A stretch of 64,000 nucleotides of DNA from Candidatus Sulfotelmatobacter sp. Its GTDB lineage: Bacteria; Acidobacteriota; Terriglobia; Terriglobales; Acidobacteriaceae. Below are positions 54,162 through 62,283 of the stretch, one piece after another. The stretch's first letter is position 1; every line of letters begins with the position of its first letter. The DNA lies in the NCBI GenBank assembly GCA_025462865.1, contig JAOAPI010000146.1, forward strand, positions 61,361 through 125,360. The letters run 5' to 3'. Both the position numbers and the translations under genes were made by a program. Under the pieces are notes generated by a model. The model was not told the DNA's origin, did not search any database, and was given only the letters and a program-made list of their open reading frames with translations.

Positions 54162-54365
54162 TCAGCGGTCAGCTTTCAGTTCTGTCAGCGTGCGACTGAA
54201 GCGAACCTTGCCACGCAATTGCAGCAAGCGATCATAGGCCTGCGACGCCGCCAGAAGCTGCAGCCCGGTCCGGACAGTCTGTGTAATGCCCGCACCACTG
54301 GCCTGTTGTGCCCTGTGAAGAAGCTCCTCGGGGACTTCCACAGTGATTTTGCGCGCTGTTTCCAT
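54162..54365 (-). CDS. vapB: VapB-like antitoxin
   Basis: 67 residues from the ATG at 54365. N-terminal ribbon-helix-helix type segment (K-I-T-V-E-V-P-E-E-L-L-H-R-A-Q-Q) binds operator DNA, and the C-terminal tail (R-F-S-R-T-L-T-E-L-K-A-D-R) should wrap the toxin. Frames extending to 54416 would read through the promoter and operator, so are rejected. A TATAAT nine bases before the ATG means the mRNA has almost no leader. Confidence 0.9.
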   Translation of the reverse strand: METARKITVEVPEELLHRAQQASGAGITQTVRTGLQLLAASQAYDRLLQLRGKVRFSRTLTELKADR

Positions 54366-54374
54366 GACACGCTC

Positions 54375-54411
54375 ATTATACCATATCCGATACCAGCTTT
54401 CAGTATGGTAT
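54375..54411 (-). promoter_or_regulatory. vapBC promoter and autoregulatory operator
   Basis: Minus strand: -10 TATAAT (54380-54375), -35-like CTGAAA (54403-54398) 17 bases upstream. ATACCA (54411-54406) and TGGTAT (54395-54390) form an inverted repeat with a ten-base spacer, and a third TGGTAT (54383-54378) overlaps the -10. Suits VapBC autorepression. Confidence 0.7.
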
Positions 54412-54485
54412 TCCAAAACGAATTGGTTTGTTTGACTGCACTTTTCGCAAAGGGAGCGAGAAGTGGGGCAACCGGCAATTTACCG

Positions 54486-55130
54486 CTACGGCGTGACGGA
54501 TATCGTCAGGGTGTTGCTCGTGATGTTGCCGATGGTGGCGGTGATATTCACGCTTCCGGCTGTCGTAACCGTTGCAGCCCTGGTGATTACGCCGGCAGAT
54601 ACCGTGGCCAGGCTGGTATCGCTCGAAGTCCAGGTCGCGACACTGGTGACGTCGGAGTTGCCGTTACACGTCACCGCTGTCGCCGTCACCGTATCGGTCA
54701 AATTATTGGCGGTCAATGGGGTAGCACTTGTGGGGATGTTGATTTGGCTGATACATCCCACCGTAACCGTCACGACCTGTGTCCCGGTTGCGGCTGGATT
54801 CTGATTGGACGTTGCGGTGACCGTTGCGGTTCCCGTGTTAACTGATGTTACCAAACCTTTGGTAGAAATCGTCGCCACGCTTGTGGGGTCAATGCTCCAA
54901 GAGACTGATGGACTGGTTGTGGTGCTGCCATCATTGTTGGTGCCAAACACCGTCATTTGCACCGTATTGCCGGTCGTGCCGGTCTGGATGGCTGGCGACA
55001 CGGGGCCGACCGACAAAGAGGAAATCGTAGGATTTACGAAAAAGCCCGTGCAGCTTACGGCAGTGGCAGCCAGGATGGCGAGCGCGGCGAGGGCAGCGGC
55101 GGGCCGGAGTTTTTGGTTTGCGGATAGCAT
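54486..55130 (-). CDS. Lipoprotein with Ig-like (Big_2) domains
   Basis: 214 residues. Signal peptide with lipobox A-T-A-V-S-C (Cys27), then two bacterial Ig-like group 2 repeats: about 35-120 (W-S-I-D-P-T-S-V-A-T-I-S-T-K-G-L-V-T) and about 125-214 (W-T-S-S-D-T-S-L-A-T-V-S-A-G-V-I-T). The repeats carry the Big_2 signature (S-x-x-x-A-T-V-x-x-G-x-V-T). Likely displayed on the outer-membrane surface, possibly adhesive. GGAG lies 12 bases before the ATG. Confidence 0.85.
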   Translation of the reverse strand: MLSANQKLRPAAALAALAILAATAVSCTGFFVNPTISSLSVGPVSPAIQTGTTGNTVQMTVFGTNNDGSTTTSPSVSWSIDPTSVATISTKGLVTSVNTGTATVTATSNQNPAATGTQVVTVTVGCISQINIPTSATPLTANNLTDTVTATAVTCNGNSDVTSVATWTSSDTSLATVSAGVITRAATVTTAGSVNITATIGNITSNTLTISVTP

Positions 55131-55331
55131 AGTTGTGTGACACTCCTTGGACGCGCGCTGCTAAAAATTGTAGCAGAATATTTGAGGCCGAACGGGGAAG
55201 TGCACTTCCGTGCCAGCACCGAACCAGCGTGACTACCGCCGATTCTCCATTAGAACGTCAACCAGACAGGACCCTTGCACAAAAAATCGGGAGTTTTCTT
55301 TCTGGTTTTGTCGAGACTCAGCAGAAGAGGC

Positions 55332-55366
55332 AAAAAATGGCCAGCGCTAAAATCAGCCGCTGGCCA
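55332..55366 (-). terminator. Rho-independent terminator after the YXWGXW gene
   Basis: Minus strand: TGGCCAGCG / CGCTGGCCA nine-bp stem (55358-55366 with 55338-55346), eleven-base loop, then six T. It is 24 bases past the stop at 55391. Confidence 0.85.
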
Positions 55367-55390
55367 CTTTAGTTTTAATCAGTTAAGTTC

Positions 55391-56485
55391 TTACCGTTTT
55401 TTGTCGTGATTTCCCGCCCGTGAAGCGCTATTTTCCCTGGCCGGAGCAGGCGTGGCTTTGGGACTCGCTTTGGGTGCGGCCTGCACATGCGACTGCTTCT
55501 CACGAGGCTGGTTCTGACGAGGCTGGTTCTGAGCATGGGCACTCACCGGTCGCGGTGCGCTTACAGCATGTGAAGAATTACTCTTACTGGGCGCCGCCGG
55601 CGGGCGATTGGCCGCGTGCACACCGTTCGAAGCGGGATGTTTGCTTTCGGCAGTCGATACGCGCGCTTCCTTGGGCCTCGATGAATGATTCGCGGCCGAC
55701 GCCGGTGCGCGCGCTTCTTTAGGCGAGACCCGGGGCTCGTGATACGGCGCTCCCGCAGACTTCGCGGCGACCACGTGATGCCCCTTGAATTCGCCGGGAC
55801 GTCCGGTCGCGGCTACCGCCGGACGGCCATGGTTTGCCGACGCAAACAATTCACGGTTCCGGCTGGCGGCATGTTCATGCCGCGTCTGTTCTCCCAGAGC
55901 CGCCCGGTGCGGTTCACGCCCGTACGATTCTTCTTCTCTGCTCGGCCGCGCCCGCACACCGCCTTCACCGTTGAATGACACGTGAGACTCGTTCCTAACT
56001 ACAACCGTCCGGTTCACATACACGTTCCTCACGTGAACGGAGTCCACATGCATCACGGCTGTGTTGTAGAAAAACGCGCCGTGGCGCCATTCCCCGCCGA
56101 CAAAGCCGACGCCACCGTAACCGAAACCGTAATTAACGCCACCGTAAAAACCAATGTGCGGTCCCCAGTAGCCGGCGTGCCAGCCATAGACCCCGCCATT
56201 CCGGCCCCAGTAGCCGGGCGTCCAGAGCATGCCTGCGGGAGCGACCACCCACGTGCCCGGGACCCAGTAATATCCATCGCCATCGCTCCAGGCCCAATAG
56301 CCCGGAGTCCACAGATACCCTGGACCGGGACAGATCGGCTGCTCATAAACCGGCAGTGCGGGCGGCCCGACGTGGACAGAAATCCCGACCCCGACCTCCG
56401 CCGAAGAGGGGGTGGACAAAGCCGCTGGAATCATCAGCAGCAGAAGTCCGAAGGCTAAGAAGTCAATTGCACGGTGAATCTTCAT
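55391..56485 (-). CDS. Secreted YXWGXW-repeat protein with Ala/Pro/Ser/His-rich tail
   Basis: 364 residues. Signal peptide (L-A-F-G-L-L-L-L-M-I-P-A-A-L-S), then YXWGXW-type repeats from about 50 to 110 (P-G-Y-L-W-T-P-G-Y-W-A-W; M-L-W-T-P-G-Y-W-G; W-H-A-G-Y-W-G-P-H), a Gly/Tyr-rich segment, and a long disordered tail (about 170-364) of Ala, Pro, Ser, Lys and His with repeated A-A-x-H-x-x-R and Q-P-R-Q-N-Q-P-R elements. It resembles secreted structural proteins of the YXWGXW family of unknown role. ATG at 56485 follows GAGGAAA; the longer frame to 56584 is unlikely. Confidence 0.82.
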   Translation of the reverse strand: MKIHRAIDFLAFGLLLLMIPAALSTPSSAEVGVGISVHVGPPALPVYEQPICPGPGYLWTPGYWAWSDGDGYYWVPGTWVVAPAGMLWTPGYWGRNGGVYGWHAGYWGPHIGFYGGVNYGFGYGGVGFVGGEWRHGAFFYNTAVMHVDSVHVRNVYVNRTVVVRNESHVSFNGEGGVRARPSREEESYGREPHRAALGEQTRHEHAASRNRELFASANHGRPAVAATGRPGEFKGHHVVAAKSAGAPYHEPRVSPKEARAPASAANHSSRPKEARVSTAESKHPASNGVHAANRPPAAPSKSNSSHAVSAPRPVSAHAQNQPRQNQPREKQSHVQAAPKASPKATPAPARENSASRAGNHDKKR

Positions 56486-56805
56486 CGTGGTTTCCTCGTT
56501 GCCCGGCACGCGCGCCCGAAACGCTTTCAGAGCCACGGCGAGGCGGTCTCTTTCTTTTTTCTTATTGTTGGCCCCAAAGGACATGGCTTCAAGGTCTCAA
56601 AAGACCTAATCACCTAGTGTCCTTCAGGACCAGCGGTTGCGAGAATCAGGTCCCGCATGAAAAGCACGAGAGTGGAAAAGGACGTAGGAAAAGGATGTCG
56701 CAGAAGGATGTTCTCAAAAGGCACGTAGCTGTTTGGAATTTGTGAAATGATGAGTTCGCCGGAATTCGGCGGGGCTCGCTTCTTACTGAGAATAGCGGAC
56801 CGAAA
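56486..56805. other. 320-bp intergenic region upstream of the YXWGXW gene
   Basis: No gene. Contains an AGGTCT-CAAA-AGACCT hairpin (56592-56607), a GTCC-TTCA-GGAC hairpin just after it, three loosely repeated AAAAGGA-type stretches (about 56678-56730) and a CGCCGAATTCCGGCG-like palindrome (about 56757-56775). Promoter hexamers could not be fixed. Confidence 0.4.
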
Positions 56806-57240
56806 CTAGTTCGCCCTCTTCGTGCGGGCAATGCGCTCATCGATGGGCTTGCGGCCGGCGAATCCTTCTTCTGTGCTGTGCCAGTGAGTAATGGATTGTT
56901 CGCCCATCTTCCAGCAAAGCAACACGACTCGACCATCGACTACGCAGGGAAAATCGAGCAAACCGGTGTCGATATCCTTGACCTGGACCCCGATGGAGTC
57001 GATTTCGGCGAGAGCATCTTTGGCGCGCTGTTCGGCCTTGGCACGCTCCGCCTTTCGCCGCGCGACAGCCACGACGTCAACATGTGTTCCCCCATTGAGG
57101 AAGATGCGGTGAGTCAGGGCCTGCATCTCAGCGTCTACGTCTTCCATGAGTTTCTTGCCGCTGATCGCAGTGCGCAGAAGCGACTCGAGCACGGGAAGAA
57201 GCGAATGGGCCTCGTCGAGATTGAAGGTTCGATCGGACAT
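56806..57240 (-). CDS. DUF2203 family protein
   Basis: 144 residues. Starts R-T-F-N-L-D-E-A-H-S-L-L-P-V-L-E-S-L-L and ends with the family block I-D-S-I-G-V-Q-V-K-D-I-D-T-G-L-L-D-F-P and L-C-W-K-M-G-E, matching DUF2203 proteins, which are small, helical and of unknown function. ATG at 57240 fits the family; upstream frame to 57273 adds an unlikely stretch. It lies 50 bp downstream of the DUF1906 gene. Confidence 0.88.
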   Translation of the reverse strand: MSDRTFNLDEAHSLLPVLESLLRTAISGKKLMEDVDAEMQALTHRIFLNGGTHVDVVAVARRKAERAKAEQRAKDALAEIDSIGVQVKDIDTGLLDFPCVVDGRVVLLCWKMGEQSITHWHSTEEGFAGRKPIDERIARTKRAN

Positions 57241-57290
57241 GCGGGATATCTCTATTCTAGCGCAAAGTTGCATGGACCGTTAGTCGCTCG

Positions 57291-58103
57291 TTATCGCGAC
57301 TTTCCATGCGAGGGATCGGGCGAGCTAGCGGCATTTAGATCTACGTAGAGTTGCGGAATTCCGGGGGGATAACAGTTGCCGTCGCGACTGTAGTTTGGGC
57401 AGTGCGCGGCAACATCCTTGCGGCGGGGAGATTGAGCGAACTGCCATACTTCAGCGAAGCTGATGCCGCTCTGGGCGGGGCTCGGCGGATGAGCCGGGAA
57501 GGTGCAACCGGGAGCCGGAGGGCAGGCGTCGTTGATCGCCCAATAGACGATCTTGCGTCCAGCGGCGGTTTGGCGAATGTCTTCTGCGGTAACAATGTTG
57601 TCGTCGTCTTTCGCGGCGATGCCGGAGCAGTAAATTCCGGCGCGGAATCCGGCGGCAGTGACCGCGTCGACCCATGCGTAGATGTAGGCTTTCTGCTGGG
57701 GCAGCATGCGTCCGCCTTGCTCCTGGTCAAGGAAGATGATGGTTTGCGCCGGGAACCCCTCGCGGTGTGCGGCAGTGGCGGCAGCTTGCGCGTCGGAGTT
57801 GCCAAGTTTCGTGGCGTGGGCGACGGACTTCAGCTCGCCGTAGAGGCGTCCGTTGAAGAGCACCAGAAATCCGAATCCGGCGGAGTCGACGACCGCGCAG
57901 TGGCCGGCCCATGTGTTCGTCCTCTCGCCGGGAGGATTGTTCAGCCAGTATCCGGTATAGGAGAAAGTTTGGTGCAGGGGTTTCAGGTTAGCGTCGCCGG
58001 GGTAGGTGTTGCGGTCGAAGCCGAGGTAGGTGGTAGCTTGAGCCCACAGCGATCCGGAAGAAAGAATGAAGGCGATGATTGCGATGAGGAGGGGAGATTT
58101 CAC
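57291..58103 (-). CDS. DUF1906 (Rv2525c-like glycoside hydrolase-like) secreted protein
   Basis: 270 residues from a GTG. Signal peptide (L-I-A-I-I-A-F-I-L-S-S-G-S-L-W-A). The TIM-barrel-like DUF1906 domain shows F-D-R-N-T-Y-P-G-D near the start, T-I-I-F-L-D-Q-E-Q-G-G-R in the middle and F-R-A-G-I-Y-C-S-G later, with a Gln/Asp-Glu pair at the position of catalytic acids in GH25-like enzymes. Activity on peptidoglycan is plausible but unproven. Confidence 0.85.
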   Translation of the reverse strand: MKSPLLIAIIAFILSSGSLWAQATTYLGFDRNTYPGDANLKPLHQTFSYTGYWLNNPPGERTNTWAGHCAVVDSAGFGFLVLFNGRLYGELKSVAHATKLGNSDAQAAATAAHREGFPAQTIIFLDQEQGGRMLPQQKAYIYAWVDAVTAAGFRAGIYCSGIAAKDDDNIVTAEDIRQTAAGRKIVYWAINDACPPAPGCTFPAHPPSPAQSGISFAEVWQFAQSPRRKDVAAHCPNYSRDGNCYPPGIPQLYVDLNAASSPDPSHGKSR

Positions 58104-58165
58104 ATATCGATCTTAAACGAAGCAAACCTTTGCGGCTGAAGCCCTGTCTATTCTTGCGGATAATC

Positions 58166-58186
58166 GGCACGAGTGGAACTCGTGCC
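58166..58186. repeat. Hairpin repeat GGCACGAGT / ACTCGTGCC
   Basis: Nine-bp perfect stem with a GGA loop in the gap between the DUF1906 and moaA genes. Similar in form to the hairpin inside the phosphatase tail (17373-17393). Confidence 0.6.
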
Positions 58187-58236
58187 CTTACCGGTTCGGG
58201 GCGCGCCCATGGGCATCGGCGATGATGCTTCCGGCA

Positions 58237-58263
58237 AGAGACGTAGCAAGCTACGTCTCTACG
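58237..58263. repeat. Hairpin repeat AGAGACGT...ACGTCTCT (copy 2)
   Basis: AGAGACGTAGC / GCTACGTCTCT, then ACG, ending nine bases before the moaA stop. Second copy of the element at 8638-8664; it could slow or stabilise the moaA transcript end but has no T-tract. Confidence 0.7.
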
Positions 58264-58271
58264 AGGCTTTC

Positions 58272-59270
58272 TTATCCACCAATATGCACCATCGTCCTCG
58301 ACGCCGGCACAAAATCCGGTTCGCCGATGTGATGGCGTTCTTCTTTTTTCTGGATCACGCCACGGATGAAATCTTCCAACTCTTGGTCGGTGGCGCCGCG
58401 GCGCATTTGGGCGTGGAGGTCATGGTCCCACACCGAGAACAGACAGGTGCGGATCTTGCCGTCGCTGGTGATGCGGATGCGGCTGCAGTGTCCGCAGAAG
58501 GGGTGCGAGACGGGAGCGATAATGCCGATTTCGCCGACGCCATCATCGAAGCAGTAGCGGCGGGCGGTCTCCGAGCGCGCGTGCGGGATTTCAACCAGCG
58601 GGCGATACTCGGCCATGCGCGTCAGAATTTCGTCGAGCGTAACCACCGTATTCGGAGACCAGGTACGGTCTTCTTCGAGCGGCATGAATTCGATAAAGCG
58701 TACGGTGACGCCTTCTTCGCGCGCGAACTTTCCAAATGGGACGACTTGGTCTTCATTGAAGCCGCGCATCAGCACACAATTCACCTTCAGCGGCCAGAGT
58801 CCGCCGCGGCGGGCGGCGCGAATGCCAGCGAGAACGTGGTCGTATCCGTTGGGCACGCGGGTGATGCGGGCGAAGCGGTCAGGATCGACAGCATCCATAG
58901 AGACGGTAACGCGGGAGAGTCCAGCGGTTTTGAGCGGCTGCGCTAGGTCGGCGAGAAGATGGCCGTTGGTGGTAAGCGCAATGTCGAGCGGATCGCCGTG
59001 TCCGTTATTGGGCGTTCGGAGTTTCGCGAGCTCTCGAACGAAATCGATGACGCCTTTGCGCAGCAGCGGCTCGCCCCCGGTCAAACGAATTTTCGTGACG
59101 CCCATTCCCACCAGCACGCGCGCCATTCGGAAATAATCGTCAAAGGGAAGGTCGCCGTAGAGCGCGCCTTCGTTGCCGGTGCGGCAGTAGACACACTTGT
59201 AGTTGCAGCGGTCGGTGATGGAGATCCGCAGGTCGGTGATGGGGCGGCCGAATTTGTCGGTGAGAGGCAC
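58272..59270 (-). CDS. moaA: GTP 3',8-cyclase (molybdenum cofactor biosynthesis)
   Basis: 332 residues. Radical-SAM enzyme for the first step of molybdopterin synthesis. The N-terminal [4Fe-4S] motif is C22-N-Y-K-C26-V-Y-C29; the GTP-side cluster is C-G-H-C-S-R-I-R with the later R-T-C; G-G-E-P-L-L and the C-terminal Gly-Gly (H-I-G-G) are present. Start is GTG at 59270. A TGTCGTT heptad array (59271-59312) touches it, leaving no Shine-Dalgarno. Other moa/moe genes are not in the window. Confidence 0.96.
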   Translation of the reverse strand: MPLTDKFGRPITDLRISITDRCNYKCVYCRTGNEGALYGDLPFDDYFRMARVLVGMGVTKIRLTGGEPLLRKGVIDFVRELAKLRTPNNGHGDPLDIALTTNGHLLADLAQPLKTAGLSRVTVSMDAVDPDRFARITRVPNGYDHVLAGIRAARRGGLWPLKVNCVLMRGFNEDQVVPFGKFAREEGVTVRFIEFMPLEEDRTWSPNTVVTLDEILTRMAEYRPLVEIPHARSETARRYCFDDGVGEIGIIAPVSHPFCGHCSRIRITSDGKIRTCLFSVWDHDLHAQMRRGATDQELEDFIRGVIQKKEERHHIGEPDFVPASRTMVHIGG

Positions 59271-59312
59271 TGTCGTTTGTCGTTTGTCGTTGGTCGTTGG
59301 TCGTTTGTCGTT
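59271..59312 (-). repeat. Heptad array directly abutting the moaA start
   Basis: Six exact seven-base units on the plus strand (TGTCGTT three times, GGTCGTT twice, TGTCGTT) with no gap before the moaA GTG. The mRNA therefore begins its coding region after an A/C-rich leader of repeating ACGACAA-type units. A reverse-looking set (CGACTAAC, CGACTAATGAC) lies at about 59340-59363. Confidence 0.9.
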
Positions 59313-59478
59313 GGCCTGCTAGTCGAACGGATTGGTCCAGCGACTAACAACCATCGACTAATGACTTTGTGGAAAAAGAGACGCGGGCGGGAAATCCCGG
59401 CGAGCGCTTCCTTTCCAATGCGCTTCTTACGAAGCGCGGGAGGCGCGGGCATTTCTGCTTGCACCTTCGGGATAGATC

Positions 59479-59573
59479 GTCTCAGCGAACTCCGCAAGAT
59501 TTTCTCCGCTTCCTGTGCGTTAGAAGCTTTTGATCGCAGAGGACGCTGAGAACTGCCGCGGGGTTCGCGGAGA
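59479..59573. repeat. 95-bp imperfect palindrome centred on AAGCTT
   Basis: Inner arms 59504-59519 and 59535-59550 pair at about 13 of 16 positions. Outer arms 59479-59494 and 59558-59573 pair at about 14 of 16. The centre is AAGCTT at 59524-59529. It would form a long cruciform or RNA stem. Confidence 0.75.
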
Positions 59574-59684
59574 AACTATCCCTCGCCGCCGCGGCCTGGG
59601 TATGCCCGAAGGCTGGGGCGGTCGGAAACTCATCCACATTATAGAGCTTGCGGGGTGAGAAAAGGTTTCACTGTGTTTCAAGCG

Positions 59685-60515
59685 TCAAGGTTGCGGAGTT
59701 CCGAGGGCTTTGCGGATCGCCGTTTCTGCAAGCGGGGTCATGAGCTTGTATCCGGCGGCGTTGGGGTGCAGGCCGTCTTCGGCGAGTTCGCGCTTGAGCA
59801 AGCCTTTGTCGTCGACCATCGCGGAGAAGTAGTCGAGATAAATGCAGTCGGGGTGGGCGGCGACGTAATCCTTCAACCATCGATTCAGCGCGACGATTTT
59901 TTCCGGCGGGCGTCCGGCGAAAAGACTTTGTGACTGCGGGGTGTAGTTGTGTACCGGCAGCACCGACGCAAAGACGACACGGATCTGGTTGGCGCGGGCA
60001 AGATCGGCCATGGACGAGTAGTTCGCTTCGATATCTTCGAGGCGCATGGGGCCGGTGTTTCCGGCGATGTCGTTGGTTCCGGCGAGAATGACCACTACTT
60101 TGGGATGAAGCCCGATCACGTCCTGGCGGAAGCGGATGAGCATCTGCGGCGTGGTTTGTCCGCTGATGCCGCGGTTGATGTAGGGCTTGCCGGGGAAAGA
60201 TTCGTCCAGCTTCCACAGGTCGGTGATTGAATCGCCGAAAAATACGACCCGGTTCTCGCCCGGCGCGGCCGGCTTGAGGGCAGTGTTGGCGGCGCGGTAG
60301 CGAGCGAGTTCGCCGAAGTCGTCAGTAAAGATCGCGATTCGCCAGGCGCGGTATCGATCGAGGTCGGTAAAGCCAGTGGAGGGAATGGCAGGCGCGGGAT
60401 TTACCTGCTGGCCGAATGCAGGGACAACGATGGTGACCGAAAGGATGAGCGTGGAAGGAACAGATGAAAAAAGGACGAGAGCCACGAGTCTCCGGAGATC
60501 GCCAGGTGATTTCAT
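59685..60515 (-). CDS. Secreted SGNH/GDSL hydrolase (paralogue A)
   Basis: 276 residues. Signal peptide (L-V-A-L-V-L-F-S-S-V-P-S-T-L-I-L-S-V). SGNH blocks are complete: Ser96 in F-F-G-D-S-I-T-D, the Gly in N-R-G-I-S-G-Q, Asn in A-G-T-N-D-I-A-G, and Asp/His in D-G-L-H-P-N. Likely an esterase or acetyl-hydrolase on polysaccharide or lipid. It is directly preceded by a close paralogue (gap 15 bp), an evident tandem duplication. Confidence 0.92.
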   Translation of the reverse strand: MKSPGDLRRLVALVLFSSVPSTLILSVTIVVPAFGQQVNPAPAIPSTGFTDLDRYRAWRIAIFTDDFGELARYRAANTALKPAAPGENRVVFFGDSITDLWKLDESFPGKPYINRGISGQTTPQMLIRFRQDVIGLHPKVVVILAGTNDIAGNTGPMRLEDIEANYSSMADLARANQIRVVFASVLPVHNYTPQSQSLFAGRPPEKIVALNRWLKDYVAAHPDCIYLDYFSAMVDDKGLLKRELAEDGLHPNAAGYKLMTPLAETAIRKALGTPQP

Positions 60516-60530
60516 CTCATTGCAATCCTG

Positions 60531-61331
60531 TCATCTCTTGTCATTTTCCTGTGCAGATCTTTTCTGGTCAGGCTTATTGGCCAGTGCAGTGTCAATCGCC
60601 TTGTCCGCGAGCGGCGCCATGATCTTGTACCCGTCCGCATTTGGATGCAATCCATCGTCCGACAGATCGCGCCTCAGCATGCCATGGTCATCAATGAGAG
60701 CCGAAAAGTAGTCCAGATATACCAGACCATTCTGAGTGCAGTAATTCTTGAGCCAGGCGTTCAGCGCCGATATTCTTTCCCGTGGACGGAGCGCAAAAGA
60801 TTCCTTCGCCTCTTGCGTGTAATTGTGCGCGGAAAGCACTGACGCAAAAACCACGCGGATCTTGTGCACGCGCGCCAACTCGGCCATTGACGCGTAATTA
60901 GCCTCGATATCATTGTTGCGCGCAGGCCCGGTGACACCGGCGATGTCGTTGGTGCCGGCGAGCACGACCAGGACTTCGGGATGAAGATCAATCACATCCT
61001 GACGGAAGCGCAGGATCATTTGGGGAGTGGTCTGTCCGTCGATACCGCGATTGACGTAAGGCTTGCCGGGAAAATAGTCTGCGAGCTTCCAATAGTCGGT
61101 GATGGAGTCACCAAGAAAAACTACTCGTTTCTCGCCGGGCGCGGGAGCCTTGAGAGCGGCATTGGCGTCGCGATAGCGTGCGAGCTCGCCGAAATCGTCG
61201 CGCAGCGTGGCGGCTCTTGAATCGCGCCACTTCTGCAGCGCCTGTTCCGGAGACAACGTCGGACCATTTTCCTGTGCGGCCGCCAGAAGGCAAAGACCTA
61301 AGACGGCCGCAATCGGCATGCAGAGTCGCAT
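60531..61331 (-). CDS. Secreted SGNH/GDSL hydrolase (paralogue B)
   Basis: 266 residues from the ATG at 61331; the longer frame to 61382 has no support. Signal peptide (M-P-I-A-A-V-L-G-L-C-L-L-A-A-A). Same blocks as paralogue A: Ser76 in F-L-G-D-S-I-T-D-Y-W, N-R-G-I-D-G-Q-T-T-P-Q-M, A-G-T-N-D-I-A-G, D-G-L-H-P-N. The two proteins align along their whole length, with differences spread evenly, so the duplication is not recent. Confidence 0.92.
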   Translation of the reverse strand: MRLCMPIAAVLGLCLLAAAQENGPTLSPEQALQKWRDSRAATLRDDFGELARYRDANAALKAPAPGEKRVVFLGDSITDYWKLADYFPGKPYVNRGIDGQTTPQMILRFRQDVIDLHPEVLVVLAGTNDIAGVTGPARNNDIEANYASMAELARVHKIRVVFASVLSAHNYTQEAKESFALRPRERISALNAWLKNYCTQNGLVYLDYFSALIDDHGMLRRDLSDDGLHPNADGYKIMAPLADKAIDTALANKPDQKRSAQENDKR

Positions 61332-61394
61332 GGGGCAATTTACTACAAATCTCGCTGATGAGGGCGCGCGCGCCCGCGACACTCTTCATCGACG

Positions 61395-62216
61395 CTACAT
61401 CTTTACTAACTCTACCCGGCGATTTTTGGCGCGACCATCTTCGGCAACATTGTCGGCGACAGGCTTGGTTTGTCCCCAGCCTTTGGCTTTCAGGCGAGAG
61501 GCTTCGACGCCATGTGCGGTGAGCCATGCGACCACAGCTTGCGCGCGCTTCTCCGACAGTGTCTGATTTGCGGCCGCTGCGCCTGCGTTATCCGTGTGGC
61601 CTTCGACGCTCAGCTTCACATCAGAATTCTCTTTCAGCATCTTTGCAATCTCGCCAAGGATATTTTCGGAGTCAGGCAGGATCGACGCTTTACCGGTGTC
61701 AAAATGAATTCCATAAACGGCAACATGCCCGGACTTGTTGAGTTCATCGGAAAGGCTGGAGGCGTCAGCGGTGACTTCCTGCTTCATCTCCTTCACAGTC
61801 AAAATCGTCTGGTAGTAAAACGATCCCTTGCTTTCGAGCATGTACCAGGTGTTGCCTTTGTGGGCGGTGATGATCATGGGCGAGGCTTCATACACAATGG
61901 TGAAACCGCCCTGCTTCAGGGCCGTCTCGAAGTTGCGGAAGATTTGAATTTCGCTCATGCCTTCGCGCGTGCCCATGTCCCAGTAGTGGTATTCGCCCTC
62001 GAAGGTTTTGTTGATGATATTTCCTTCCGCATCTTTTCCTACCGGCATCTCGGCCTGTTCGAACTCCTTGTTATCGCAGTCCTTGATGTTGCTGCCCGGC
62101 ATGCGAGTGATGAGAGGGGAATCTTTGCAGCCTTCGGCGTCGGGTTCCTGTGCGAAGAGATTGAAGGTGAAAAGCAGAGTGGTGGATAAGAGCAAGAGTG
62201 TGTGTATCGGTTTCAT
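61395..62216 (-). CDS. OmpA-family outer-membrane/peptidoglycan-linking protein
   Basis: 273 residues from the ATG at 62216; an ATG at 62231 is an alternative. Signal peptide (L-L-L-L-S-T-T-L-L-F-T-F-N-L-F-A-Q). The N-terminal 150 residues are unlike the usual OmpA barrel and rather form a soluble domain. The C-terminal OmpA domain (about 165-273) has F-D-T-G-K-A-S-I-L-P, V-E-G-H-T-D-N-A-G, and L-S-E-K-R-A-Q-A-V, so it binds peptidoglycan. It ends just upstream of paralogue B. Confidence 0.9.
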   Translation of the reverse strand: MKPIHTLLLLSTTLLFTFNLFAQEPDAEGCKDSPLITRMPGSNIKDCDNKEFEQAEMPVGKDAEGNIINKTFEGEYHYWDMGTREGMSEIQIFRNFETALKQGGFTIVYEASPMIITAHKGNTWYMLESKGSFYYQTILTVKEMKQEVTADASSLSDELNKSGHVAVYGIHFDTGKASILPDSENILGEIAKMLKENSDVKLSVEGHTDNAGAAAANQTLSEKRAQAVVAWLTAHGVEASRLKAKGWGQTKPVADNVAEDGRAKNRRVELVKM

Positions 62217-62283
62217 TCCGGCAGCCCCCATTTTTCGGGAAACAGTTTACACGGAATTACGCTCTTAGTGGGCAGAATGAGGA

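Larger units (their letters stand above)
59271..59684. other. 414-bp gap between moaA and the SGNH hydrolase
   Basis: No gene. It holds the heptad array (59271-59312) and the long imperfect palindrome (59479-59573). The remainder shows nothing recognisable; a moaA promoter must lie here or further upstream. Confidence 0.7.

Noticed and set aside
61470..62189. Plus-strand open frame opposite the OmpA-family gene
   Set aside because: No motif or start signal; the minus strand carries a signal peptide and a full OmpA domain.
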